Origin: Porticoccus litoralis
GTDB taxonomy: Bacteria > Pseudomonadota > Gammaproteobacteria > Pseudomonadales > Porticoccaceae
DNA length: 64,000 nt
Assembly: GCF_030676955.1 (NCBI RefSeq)
Contig: NZ_JAUUUU010000005.1
Span: forward strand, 62,001 to 126,000
Reading direction: 5' to 3'
Shown here: positions 53,912-63,200 of the stretch, in pieces
Numbering within the stretch: position 1 is the stretch's first letter
How the letters are laid out: the number at the start of each line of letters is the position of its first letter
Notes under the pieces: model-generated
What the model saw: only the letters and a program-made list of their open reading frames with translations
Database searches by the model: none
What the model was told of the DNA's origin: nothing
Made by a program: the position numbers and the translations under genes

Positions 53912-54886
53912 ATGAATCCACCCATACGCGAGCAGCCATTAAGCAAATGGCAACATCACCACGACTTTCACCATACCAATCGCAGGGGTGAACAGCGCAC
54001 ACGCTACGTACTGATTCTGACGGCAATCACCATGGTGGCGGAAATTTCTGCCGGCACCCTATTTGGTTCCATGGCCCTATTGGCCGATGGCTGGCATATG
54101 GGCACACATGTTGCCGCATTCATGATCACCATCTTCGCCTATCGTTACGCCCGCAAACACAATAACAACCCCGCCTACAGTTTTGGCACGGGAAAAGTGG
54201 GCGTTTTGGGAGGTTTTGCCAGTGCCGTCGCACTGGCCAGTGTTGCGTTGATGATGCTGATTGAATCGCTGCAACGGCTTGTCACGCCCCAGACAATCCA
54301 ATTTAATGCGGCCATCAGCGTGGCGGCCCTTGGTCTGTTCATCAACCTGTTAAGTGCTGTGATTCTCAAGGATCACCACGCTCATGACCACGCCCACGGC
54401 GTGGGCTCGGATCACGACCACCACGCACATCATCACGATCACAACCTCTACGCTGCCTACATGCATGTACTGGCCGACGCACTGACCTCAGTGTTGGCCA
54501 TCGCCGCCCTGCTCTGCGGCAAATATCTGGGACTCAACTGGCTCGACCCGCTGATGGGTATTGTCGGTGCAATCATCATTTCCCGCTGGTCATGGGGGTT
54601 AGTCAAGCAGTCCGGCCCCATTCTGCTGGACGGCAGCCTTCCCCTTAAGCAACGGGAAGCGATACGTGAAACCATTGAAAAAGATGGCGAGAATCATGTC
54701 ACAGATCTACATATCTGGCGGGTCAGTGAACACCACTTTGCCGCTATCATCAGCATTGCCAGCACCCATCCCCGAGACGCAGAGTATTACAAGCAGGTTC
54801 TGGCCGACTTTGAAGCGCTGGAGCACCTTACTATTGAGGTCAACCCAATTGGTCAGCATACGGAAAACCAGGCGAAACAGGCCTGA
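53912..54886 (+). CDS. dmeF: Co(II)/Ni(II) cation-diffusion efflux transporter DmeF-like
   Basis: A 324-aa CDF transporter with six helices. Transport-site residues are in ALLADGWHMGTHV and MHVLADALTSVLA (His/Asp pairs), and the loop between helices 4 and 5 is His-rich (DHHAHDHAHG...DHDHHAHHHDH, about residues 154-176). The N-terminus also has a His run (WQHHHDFHH). DmeF exports cobalt and nickel; zinc cannot be excluded. No DmeR-type repressor gene is adjacent. Confidence 0.88.
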   Translation: MNPPIREQPLSKWQHHHDFHHTNRRGEQRTRYVLILTAITMVAEISAGTLFGSMALLADGWHMGTHVAAFMITIFAYRYARKHNNNPAYSFGTGKVGVLGGFASAVALASVALMMLIESLQRLVTPQTIQFNAAISVAALGLFINLLSAVILKDHHAHDHAHGVGSDHDHHAHHHDHNLYAAYMHVLADALTSVLAIAALLCGKYLGLNWLDPLMGIVGAIIISRWSWGLVKQSGPILLDGSLPLKQREAIRETIEKDGENHVTDLHIWRVSEHHFAAIISIASTHPRDAEYYKQVLADFEALEHLTIEVNPIGQHTENQAKQA

Positions 54887-54917
54887 AATAACTCTGTTGC
54901 CACATCAGGAGACAATA

Positions 54918-55400
54918 ATGATCAGGAAACCTAAAACGCTGTTGTCTTACCTGCTGCTGTTGGCGAGCACCTGTCTGATTCCCTCGGCATCAACTCTGGC
55001 TGAGCAACAGGTCATGGAAATCGCTGCTGAAGTTGCGGGAGCCGCACTGTTCAATGAAGCAGAAAAAAGGTTATTTAGTGACTACCTGAGAGACCGTCAC
55101 TATGACGATCAGGATGAGTACCATCAGGGAAAAACAAAAAAACTGCCCCCGGGTCTGCGCAAGAAACTGGAGCGCGGTGGCGAATTGCCTCCGGGCTGGC
55201 AACAAAAGGTCGCCAGGGGTGAGGTACTGGATGCCGATGTCTACTACCATAGCCGGGACCTGCCCGACGACATCCTGAGACGACTGCCCCGGGATATCGA
55301 TGGCACATCAATCCGCCGTATTGATGACCGTATCGTGCGCATTGTGGATGCGACACGGACTATCTTGGATGTGTTCTATTTAACAAACGGCAGCTACTAG
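54918..55400 (+). CDS. CigR-like exported protein
   Basis: A 160-aa precursor with a signal peptide (KTLLSYLLLLASTCLIPSAS). The mature part holds tandem KKLPPGLRKKLERGGELPPG-like and GWQQKVARGEVLD repeats, and the terminal IVDATRTILDVFYL, the features of the CigR/RcnB-like family. CigR was described as an anti-virulence factor in Salmonella, but most homologues are uncharacterised. ATG 54918 has AGGAGA five bases upstream; a longer frame to 54666 overlaps dmeF and is rejected. It lies 31 bp after dmeF. Confidence 0.8.
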   Translation: MIRKPKTLLSYLLLLASTCLIPSASTLAEQQVMEIAAEVAGAALFNEAEKRLFSDYLRDRHYDDQDEYHQGKTKKLPPGLRKKLERGGELPPGWQQKVARGEVLDADVYYHSRDLPDDILRRLPRDIDGTSIRRIDDRIVRIVDATRTILDVFYLTNGSY

Positions 55401-55522
55401 CCCTCCCCAACCGCAGTAAGGAAGCAGGCAATTTCAGGTGGATTCAACCTGATTTGGACATCTGGCCCACCGAAGTGTGCCCACAGCCTAGAGCCCTGAT
55501 ATGGACTCAGGAGTCGACATTA

Positions 55523-57184
55523 TTAACGTCCGGCAGTCAGACCGGGGCGTGAATCCACGTAGCTCATCATGTCTTCAAAGGACGGAAAGATTCTGTCCCT
55601 GCCCAGAGTATCCAGGGTACCCAGCCTTGCCAGACTCTGTTCCGTTTTCTCAGATAATCCCACCACCAACACATCGCGGCCATTGGCCATCTCTGTTTGA
55701 ATCAGCTCATCGAGAATCATGGCGGTCGAGGTGCCGACCAGGAGCGCGCCCGTCAGGTCAAAGATCATGGTCTGATGCGACATCTGGCTGGACAGGCGTC
55801 GCCTGAGCCCCCGACCCACACCAAAACTCAGCGGCCCCTTGAGTCGCAGCATCAACAATGCACCCTGCTGAGACTCCAGCCATAGCTCTTCAGTTGGCCT
55901 GCCCTGTTCACTGGCATTGGTGCCATCGGTGAGGTGCACACTGTCCAACTGGATACTGGTCAAACGCTCCACCGTAATCAGATTTGACAGGAAAACCCCC
56001 ACCAATACGGCTGTTATCAGGTCGACAAATACCGTAAGGCCAAGCACGAGCAACATCAGTGCGACCGTATTCATGGGCAACTTGCCGAGACGGCGAAAGA
56101 AAGGCCAGTCGATAATATCAAGACCCACCTTGATCAGGATGCCCGCCAGCACCGCCAGTGGCACATGGGCCGCATACTTGCCTGCACCCATCATCACCAC
56201 CAGCAAAACCAACGCGTGTATTGCCCCTGAAAACCCGGTCTTTCCCCCAGCGCGAATATTCACCACCGTGCGCATGGTTGCCCCGGCCCCTGGCAGTCCG
56301 CCAAAAAAACCTGCCAGAGTATTACCAACGCCTTGGCCAATCAGCTCACGATCAGAATCATGCTGCTGCTTGGTCATGCTATCTGCCACCAGGGAGGTCA
56401 ACAGCGAATCTATGCTCCCTAGCACCGCCAAGAGCACCCCGGCATAAAGCAGCTCACCCAACACGTCCAGATTGATGACAGGCCAGTGCAGCGGGGGGAA
56501 ACCTGTGGGTATATCGCCAATAATGGCAATGGCTTCCGGAGGGAACCATAGCGCAACCAGGGTACCTGTCAGTAGCGCGACCAGTGGTCTGGGCAGCCAG
56601 ACATTCCATCGAGCTGGCCACAAATACACGACGGCCAATGCCAGCCCCCCTAACGCAAGTTCCTGCCAATTGATGGCTAGCAGCCAGTCCGGCAAACTCA
56701 CCAGTGCAGCCATCAGCGAAGGGGTGCCTCCATGACCCAATAGCGGACCCAGCTGCAGGATAATAATGATGACCCCGATACCAGTCATAAACCCAGAAAT
56801 CACCGGATACGGCACCAGAATAAAATATTTACCCAACCTCAACAGACCGAAAGCGATCTGAAATAGCCCGGCAATAATCACGGCGGTAAACCCGAGGTAG
56901 AGCCCGGTTTCGGGATATTTCGCCTGCATGGAAGTGAAAACTCCTGCCATCACTACCGTCATCGGGCCAGTCGGCCCGGATACCTGGGAGGGGGTACCAC
57001 CAAATAATGCAGCAAAAAAACCCACCAGCACCGCGCCATACACCCCTGCCACGGGCCCTGCCCCGGAGGCCATACCGAACGCCAGCGCCAGTGGCAACGC
57101 CACCACGGCCGCTGTCAGACCGCCGGTAAAATCGGTTCCGATATGACGGAATGACAATTGGTTAAAGCGAGATTGACTGGACAT
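55523..57184 (-). CDS. SulP-family anion transporter
   Basis: A 553-aa inner-membrane protein with about 12-14 helices and a C-terminal cytoplasmic STAS domain (about 430-545). It starts MSSQSRFNQLSFRHIGTDFT; VALPLALAFGMASGAGPVAG and GLPGAGATMRTVVNIRAGG are SulP landmarks, and STAS has LIFDLTGALLVGTSTAMIL. Substrate could be sulfate, bicarbonate or another anion; no carbonic anhydrase gene is adjacent to guide this. It is 84 bp downstream of the glutaredoxin gene. Confidence 0.93.
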   Translation of the reverse strand: MSSQSRFNQLSFRHIGTDFTGGLTAAVVALPLALAFGMASGAGPVAGVYGAVLVGFFAALFGGTPSQVSGPTGPMTVVMAGVFTSMQAKYPETGLYLGFTAVIIAGLFQIAFGLLRLGKYFILVPYPVISGFMTGIGVIIIILQLGPLLGHGGTPSLMAALVSLPDWLLAINWQELALGGLALAVVYLWPARWNVWLPRPLVALLTGTLVALWFPPEAIAIIGDIPTGFPPLHWPVINLDVLGELLYAGVLLAVLGSIDSLLTSLVADSMTKQQHDSDRELIGQGVGNTLAGFFGGLPGAGATMRTVVNIRAGGKTGFSGAIHALVLLVVMMGAGKYAAHVPLAVLAGILIKVGLDIIDWPFFRRLGKLPMNTVALMLLVLGLTVFVDLITAVLVGVFLSNLITVERLTSIQLDSVHLTDGTNASEQGRPTEELWLESQQGALLMLRLKGPLSFGVGRGLRRRLSSQMSHQTMIFDLTGALLVGTSTAMILDELIQTEMANGRDVLVVGLSEKTEQSLARLGTLDTLGRDRIFPSFEDMMSYVDSRPGLTAGR

Positions 57185-57268
57185 GGCAACCCTCGGTGGA
57201 GGTACTAATTCAACCCAACAATACTAACAAGATTGCCAGATGGTGCCCGAGAGCGGAATGCCGAATTT

Positions 57269-57520
57269 CTAGTAAATGTTATGAATATTGAGCAGACGAC
57301 GCACCTGACCGGCACTAAACGGCCAGCCTTTTTCCCGGCCATCGGGAGTGGCCACCACGGGAATACGAATACCGTATAGCGACTGCAATTGCTCGTCGGT
57401 CGCGATATTGACTTCATGCAACTGCCAGCCCTCTTCGTGGAGAACGGGGAACAGTAATGCCTTGGCCTGCTCACAGAGGTGACATTGGGGGCCGCTGTAG
57501 AGGGTTAGCACTTTCTCCAT
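57269..57520 (-). CDS. Glutaredoxin-like protein
   Basis: An 83-aa thioredoxin-fold protein with MEKVLTLYSGPQCHLCEQA, the active-site CHLC (Cys13, Cys16), and the cis-Pro region IRIPVVATPDGRE. It belongs to the DUF836 (glutaredoxin 2-like) group rather than classical Grx. Its start shares a base with the rlmKL stop, so it is coupled to it. The partner is unknown. Confidence 0.9.
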   Translation of the reverse strand: MEKVLTLYSGPQCHLCEQAKALLFPVLHEEGWQLHEVNIATDEQLQSLYGIRIPVVATPDGREKGWPFSAGQVRRLLNIHNIY

Positions 57521-59700
57521 CAGCCATCCCCTTCCCGATGACGAATTAACCAGCAGTTGTGAATTTTCTGATTGCGTTGGAAGTCGGGGTCAAAGGTCTG
57601 CGCAGTGATATTTTCCACCAGATAATCCGCTGTCACACTGTCACTCAACTCAAATTTTCGGTAGTTATTGGAAAAGACCAGGGTGCCACCACGGGCGAGA
57701 ATAGCCATCGCCTGTGCGATCAGGCGCGGATGATCCTGTTGAATATCCAGCACGCCCTCCATTTTCTTTGAATTGGAGAATGTCGGCGGGTCGAGAAAGA
57801 TCAGGTCAAACTCGCCCTGGCCTTTGGCCAACCAGTCCAGACAATCTGCACGCATCAGCTGATGGCGCTCCTGGTCGAGCTTGTTGAGCACAAAATTGCG
57901 ACTGGCCCATTCCAGATAACTGTTGGACATATCCACGCTGAGGCTACTGGCTGCACCTCCCAGCGCCGCGTGTACCGTGGCCGCTGCGGTATAGCAAAAC
58001 AGGTTCAGGAAACGTTTTCCCGCGGCCATCTCGCCCAGCAGACGGCGAACCGGGCGGTGGTCGAGAAAAAGCCCCGAGTCGAGATAATCACTGAGATTGA
58101 CTTCAAATCGACAGGAACCCTCCGTGACCACAAATACGCTGCCATCACGCTGGTTGCGCTGTTGACGTGACTTCACCGGTTGGTACTGGCTGTCACCCTT
58201 CTGTCGACGCCGCTCCTTGAAAAATAGCTTGCCACGACTCCCGGGATAGAGGCTCAACAGTGCCTGGCGAACTTCACTGAGATGGCGATTGGCCTGCTCT
58301 TCATCGATCTTTGCCGGGGGCGCGTATTCCTGAACGTGAATGGCCTCATCGTAGATATCCACGGCTACGGCATACTCCGGCATGTCCGCGTCGTAGAGGC
58401 GATAACAGCTGACACCGGATTTATCCAACCACGGGGCCAACTTGCGGGCATTCTTTTTCAGACGGTTGGCAAACATCTGCGCCCCATCACTGAGGCTTTT
58501 CTGATACGGCGAAGTTTGCGATGGCTGCTCATCTGTCACGCTGCGCAGCTGAAACAGCAACAACTGACTGGGGATGGTGCCATTAAAAAACTGATACTTT
58601 TTTTCTGCCCGCAGACGCAGCTCACCGGCAAGATCTGCATTACCGGTAATCACCGCCAGCCGCCAACCGGGGCACTCCCGCTTGGCCACTTCACCCAGTG
58701 TCTGATAGAGGGGGCGAAGCTCTTCCATATCACCCCAGCGTTCGCCGTAGGGCGGGTTGCAGATAATCAGGCCGTTATCAATTTCCCTGTGGGTAGGTTT
58801 CTTGAAGGCCTGAATGGGCTTGGCCATTACCCGCACCCATTTCTCCAGGCCGGCACAGGCAATGTTTTCCTGGGCGGCACTTACGGCGCGGGTATCTTTA
58901 TCGTAGCCACGAATTTCCGGCAACTCTTTTGCCAGCCCTTGCTCACAGCGTGCCAACGCCTCCTGACGTAACTCCTGCCATAGATCCGGTTCATACTGCT
59001 TCCAACCGTGAAAACCAAATTGCTCGCGGTTTAAACCCGGGGCGATATCGGCAACCATCATCGCCCCTTCAATCAGCAGTGTTCCACTGCCACATAAGGG
59101 GTCAAGCAGTGCACCACCACTGGCCGCGATTTCTGGCCACCCGGCCCTCAGCAACAACGCTGCGGCCAGGTTTTCTTTCAGGGGTGCAGGCACCATGGCT
59201 ACACGATAACCGCGCTTGTGCAGGCTATCGCCGGAAAAATCCAGGCTGATGTTGGCCTGATCCTTGGCAAGCCGCACATTGATACGCAGATCGGGGTGTT
59301 TTAAATCCACATTGGGCCGCGCTGAGTAATGACTCTGCAACCGATCCACGATCGCGTCCTTTACCTGTTGGGCGCCAAACTTGGTATGGCGAATCGCATC
59401 GTTGGTACCGATAAAATCCACGGCAATCGCTTCATTGGGCGTTAGATGCTCCTCCCAGGGAATAGCTGCCACACCGCGGTACAGATCATCGGCACTGTCG
59501 ACGGGGGTTTTATCCAGCGGCATCAGGATGCGATTAGCCAGTCTCGACCAGAGACAGGCGCGGTAGGCGAAGGCCATATCCCCTTCCGCATAGACTCCAG
59601 CTACCGTTTCACGGGTTTTTACGGCACCCAGCTCGGCCAGTTCACTGGCTAACAATGCTTCGAGACCTTTAGGACAGCTGGCAAACCACATAGTCATCAT
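57520..59700 (-). CDS. rlmKL: 23S rRNA methyltransferase RlmKL (m7G2069 and m2G2445)
   Basis: A 726-aa fusion of two SAM-dependent methyltransferases. The N-terminal half has a THUMP domain and RlmL with LLDPLCGSGTLLIEGAM and the NPPY motif in IICNPPYGERWGD; the C-terminal half is RlmK with FLNLFCYTAAATVHAALGG and LIFLDPPTFSNSKKM. This matches E. coli RlmKL (702 aa). Start codons ATG 59700, 59697 and 59691 are close together; no strong ribosome site decides. It heads the rlmKL-glutaredoxin pair. Confidence 0.96.
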   Translation of the reverse strand: MMTMWFASCPKGLEALLASELAELGAVKTRETVAGVYAEGDMAFAYRACLWSRLANRILMPLDKTPVDSADDLYRGVAAIPWEEHLTPNEAIAVDFIGTNDAIRHTKFGAQQVKDAIVDRLQSHYSARPNVDLKHPDLRINVRLAKDQANISLDFSGDSLHKRGYRVAMVPAPLKENLAAALLLRAGWPEIAASGGALLDPLCGSGTLLIEGAMMVADIAPGLNREQFGFHGWKQYEPDLWQELRQEALARCEQGLAKELPEIRGYDKDTRAVSAAQENIACAGLEKWVRVMAKPIQAFKKPTHREIDNGLIICNPPYGERWGDMEELRPLYQTLGEVAKRECPGWRLAVITGNADLAGELRLRAEKKYQFFNGTIPSQLLLFQLRSVTDEQPSQTSPYQKSLSDGAQMFANRLKKNARKLAPWLDKSGVSCYRLYDADMPEYAVAVDIYDEAIHVQEYAPPAKIDEEQANRHLSEVRQALLSLYPGSRGKLFFKERRRQKGDSQYQPVKSRQQRNQRDGSVFVVTEGSCRFEVNLSDYLDSGLFLDHRPVRRLLGEMAAGKRFLNLFCYTAAATVHAALGGAASSLSVDMSNSYLEWASRNFVLNKLDQERHQLMRADCLDWLAKGQGEFDLIFLDPPTFSNSKKMEGVLDIQQDHPRLIAQAMAILARGGTLVFSNNYRKFELSDSVTADYLVENITAQTFDPDFQRNQKIHNCWLIRHREGDG

Positions 59701-59933
59701 TATCTACTTTAATCCTAATTTTGCTGAAGGGCCCGTATTCAGACAGTCTCGCCTTCAAGATGCAACCGGCTGATTACTTAGCGTAATTAAAACCCATTGC
59801 TTATAGACAAATAAAATCCTCGACAGCTGTGCCCAGTTTTGATGAGATAGACCGGCTGTACGAAAAAAACTAACAGGCCACAGCCAGTATAGAAGTCGGC
59901 AGTAGTGGCTCAGGAATGAGGAGTTCATGTCCT

Positions 59934-60140
59934 ATGAGAAGACAAAAACGCGATTCATCCCACCGTGCATTTATTAAAGGATACCAAGCTGGCATCAGCG
60001 GCAAAAACAAATCTACATGTCCCCATACAGAAGAAACATCCCTCGCTCAGGACTGGTTTAACGGCTGGCGCGAAGGACGCGAAGATAACTGGAGTGGCTA
60101 CAACGCACAAGCCTGTCAACAAAAAGTCATTAGTCTATAA
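59934..60140 (+). CDS. rmf: Ribosome modulation factor RMF
   Basis: It dimerises 70S ribosomes into inactive 100S particles in stationary phase. The 68-aa protein has MRRQKRDSSHRAFIKGYQAG and CPHTEETSLAQDWFNGWREGRED, clearly the RMF fold. E. coli RMF is 55 aa; the extra residues are a C-terminal tail (WSGYNAQACQQKVISL). I chose ATG 59934 with GGAG ten bases upstream; an ATG at 59916 is in frame but lacks such a site. The 233 bp before it hold its promoter but I find no clear hexamer pair. Tandem stem-loops follow the gene. Confidence 0.93.
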   Translation: MRRQKRDSSHRAFIKGYQAGISGKNKSTCPHTEETSLAQDWFNGWREGREDNWSGYNAQACQQKVISL

Positions 60141-60188
60141 AAGAAAAACAAACTAACAATTTCTCCCTTGGGGTTAACAACCCCTCAT

Positions 60189-60241
60189 AAAGCCCAAAGG
60201 GCTTTGAAGCGGAGGCGGAGGCAAAAGCCTCCCTCCGCTTC
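60189..60241. repeat. Two tandem stem-loops after rmf
   Basis: Stem-loop 1: AAAGCCC/GGGCTTT with an AAA loop (60189-60205). Stem-loop 2: GAAGCGGAG...GGAGGC pairs with GCCTCC...CTCCGCTTC with a two-base bulge and AAAA loop (60206-60241). No T run; they lie between convergent rmf and gdhB and may protect 3' ends. Confidence 0.6.
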
Positions 60242-60277
60242 CACCAACCACTCATCCCCCACTACTGTAACAAGTTA

Positions 60278-63200
60278 CTAAACGGCACAGACTGGGGGTG
60301 AATCCTGCCGGTTTTCTGTGGACTGCACCAGATCCAACAATTCGCGCAATGCCACTGAGAACATGGCAAAGTCGTACACCGGCGCGGTGTGAAGCTCTTT
60401 CATCATATCCTGCCAGCGTTTGATCAGAGGCGATTGGGCCGCTTTCCAGATATGTATCACATTGTCGATATCTTCCATGACAGCAATATCTTTCAGCAAC
60501 GTACCCGCCAGAGAACGCCGTTGGTTTTCCAGGTCATCCACAAACGACTCCCGAGCAAAATCTTCCCAGCGACTGGCAGGTTCAAGGTGCACTATCTGCT
60601 CGGCAAACCATTCCAGGTCCAGCTCAACACTGATTTTGTAATACAGCTCAAGCACCAGCCCCACCGGTTTGTCGCTGCTTGCTGCGAGGTCAACAATACC
60701 AAATCCGAAAAACAGGAAGTTGGAGCTGGACACCAGCATAGCCACTTCTTCCTGAACCCCCTGTTCAACCAGGCGGGTAACTTCAGCTTGCCAGCTATTC
60801 TCCTCTTCCCCCCAGGCAAACAACGTCGGTAACAACAATTGCAGCTCGGCGAGTTTCGGGCCAAGGGTTTTTACTTCTTTCCCGGGGTTCAGACAGGACC
60901 GGCGGTTGCGCAAGACCCAGCGGGAAGCACGCCGACCCAGACGCATCAGGGCATAGAACAGTTCGAATTGCACCTCTGCCGGCACCTGGTAATCGAGCTG
61001 CTCCACTCGGTGCCAAAAATGCTGTAGGTGGAGGATGTCCCGCACCACCACATAGGCTCTGACCACGTCATCAACGGTGGCCCCGGTGGAGGCTACCTGG
61101 CGGAGAAAATAGTTGACCCCCATCAGATTGACGATCTCATTGACGATCTGGTTGGTTATGATTTCACGCCTCAGGCTGTGGTGCATCACCTGTTCGGGGT
61201 AATCCTTCAGCAAGCGCTTGGGAAACGCCCCCTCGATGGCTCTGGCGACATAGGAATCTTCTGCCGCATCAGATGCCAGCACCTGTTCCTTGATGAGAAT
61301 TTTGGCGTAAGACACCAACACAGACAGTTCCGGATGGGTCAGCCCCACCGAACGTTTCACGCGATCCTTGAGGGTCTCATCATCCGGCAGGAATTCCAAT
61401 GCGCGATCAATTTTTCCAGCGGCCTCCCAGTCGGTTAGGGTGCGCCAGTACTCAGAGAAGTTAGTCACGCAGCGATAGTGTGCCAGACTGATAGCCAAGG
61501 TCTGCCGGTAATTGTTGTTGAGTACCAGATCCGCCACCTGGTCCGTCATGTCCACCAGCAATTGATTACGCTGCTTGGTGGTGAGGTCCTGGGACTGAAC
61601 CAGCTCGTTGAGGAGAATCTTGATATTCACTTCATGGTCTGAGCAGTCAACGCCACCCGCATTATCGATAAAGTCCGTGTTGCAGGCGCCACCATTGAGG
61701 GCAAATTCAATACGCCCCCGCTGAGTCATACCTAGGTTGCCCCCTTCACCAAACACACGACAGCGCAATTCCCGGCCATTGACGCGCACCGGGTCATTAG
61801 CCCTGTCCCCCGCCTCCTGGTGACTCTCTGTCGATGCTTTGACGTAAGTACCAATGCCTCCGTTCCAGATCAGGTCCACGTCGGATTTCAGCAGCTCATG
61901 AATCAGCTCATTGGGTTTTAGGGCAGTCGCGTCCAGGCCAAAACGTGCTCTGACCTCTTCGGAAAGTGGCACTGATTTCGCCGATCGTAAATAAACGCCG
62001 CCACCTTTTGAAATCAACTCCGGGTTGTAGTCCTCCCAGTTCGACCGGGGCAAATCGAATAACCGTTGTCGCTCGCCAAAGCTGAGGGTGGCATCCGGGT
62101 TGGGGTCGAGAAAAATATGCTGGTGATTAAATGCAGCCACCAGGCAGATATGCTCGGAACGCAGCATGCCGTTGCCAAAGACATCGCCCGCCATATCGCC
62201 GATGCCCACAACGGTAAAATTTTCTTTCTGGGTGTTTAGGCCAATCTCCTGAAAATGCCTCTGCACAGAGACCCAGGCCCCACGGGCAGTGATGCCCATT
62301 TTCTTGTGGTCATAGCCGAATGACCCCCCGGAGGCGAAAGCATCTCCCAACCAGTGTCCGTACTCCAGGGAGATGTCATTGGCGTAATCGGAGAAGGTGG
62401 CTGTCCCTTTGTCGGCTGCGACCACTAGATAGGGATCGTCGTAGTCCCGGCGCACGACACAGGGCGGCGGAACAATCTCCCCGCCGACAATATTGTCCGT
62501 CAGGTCCAGCAATCCACGAATGAACAGTCTATAGCAGGCAATGCCTTCCTCAAGAAATGCTTCTCGACTGGGATTTCGCGGCATCTGCTTGGCGACAAAA
62601 CCGCCCTTTGCCCCAGTGGGTACAATCACGGCGTTTTTCACCTGCTGGGCTTTGACCAGACCCAGCACCTCCGTGCGGTAGTCCTCAAGCCTATCCGACC
62701 AGCGCAGCCCGCCCCGAGCGACTTTTCCGGCCCGCAGGTGCACCCCTTCCATACGAGGGCTGTAGACGAAAATTTCAAACATCGGTCGCGGTTCAGGAGC
62801 GTCACTGATCTCCCGAGGGGCCAGTTTGACTGAGATGTAAGGTTTGACGGCACCCTCCGCATCCAACTGGAAGAAATTGGTGCGCTTGGTAGCGTTGATT
62901 AGTTGCAGGTAACTGCGTAGCACCCGGTCGGCATTGAGATTGCTGACCTGATCGAGCATGTCGGTGATTTTTTCATTAAGACGCTCGGCCCGCCCGTACT
63001 CATCGCCGTGGGATTCCAGTAATTTCGGATCGAACAGACAACGAAACAGAGCCACCAGATTACGCGTCAATTCCAGATTCGTTGCCAGCGTATCGGCAAT
63101 AAAATCCTGGCTGAAACTACTACCCAGTTGTTTCATGTAGCGGCCGTAGAGTCGTAATAACGCCACAGTGCGCCAGTCGAGCCGCGCTCCGACCACCAGG

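Noticed and set aside
58282..58971. Open frame of 229 codons opposite rlmKL
   Set aside because: Antisense to clear methyltransferase motifs, with Cys/His-rich random composition.
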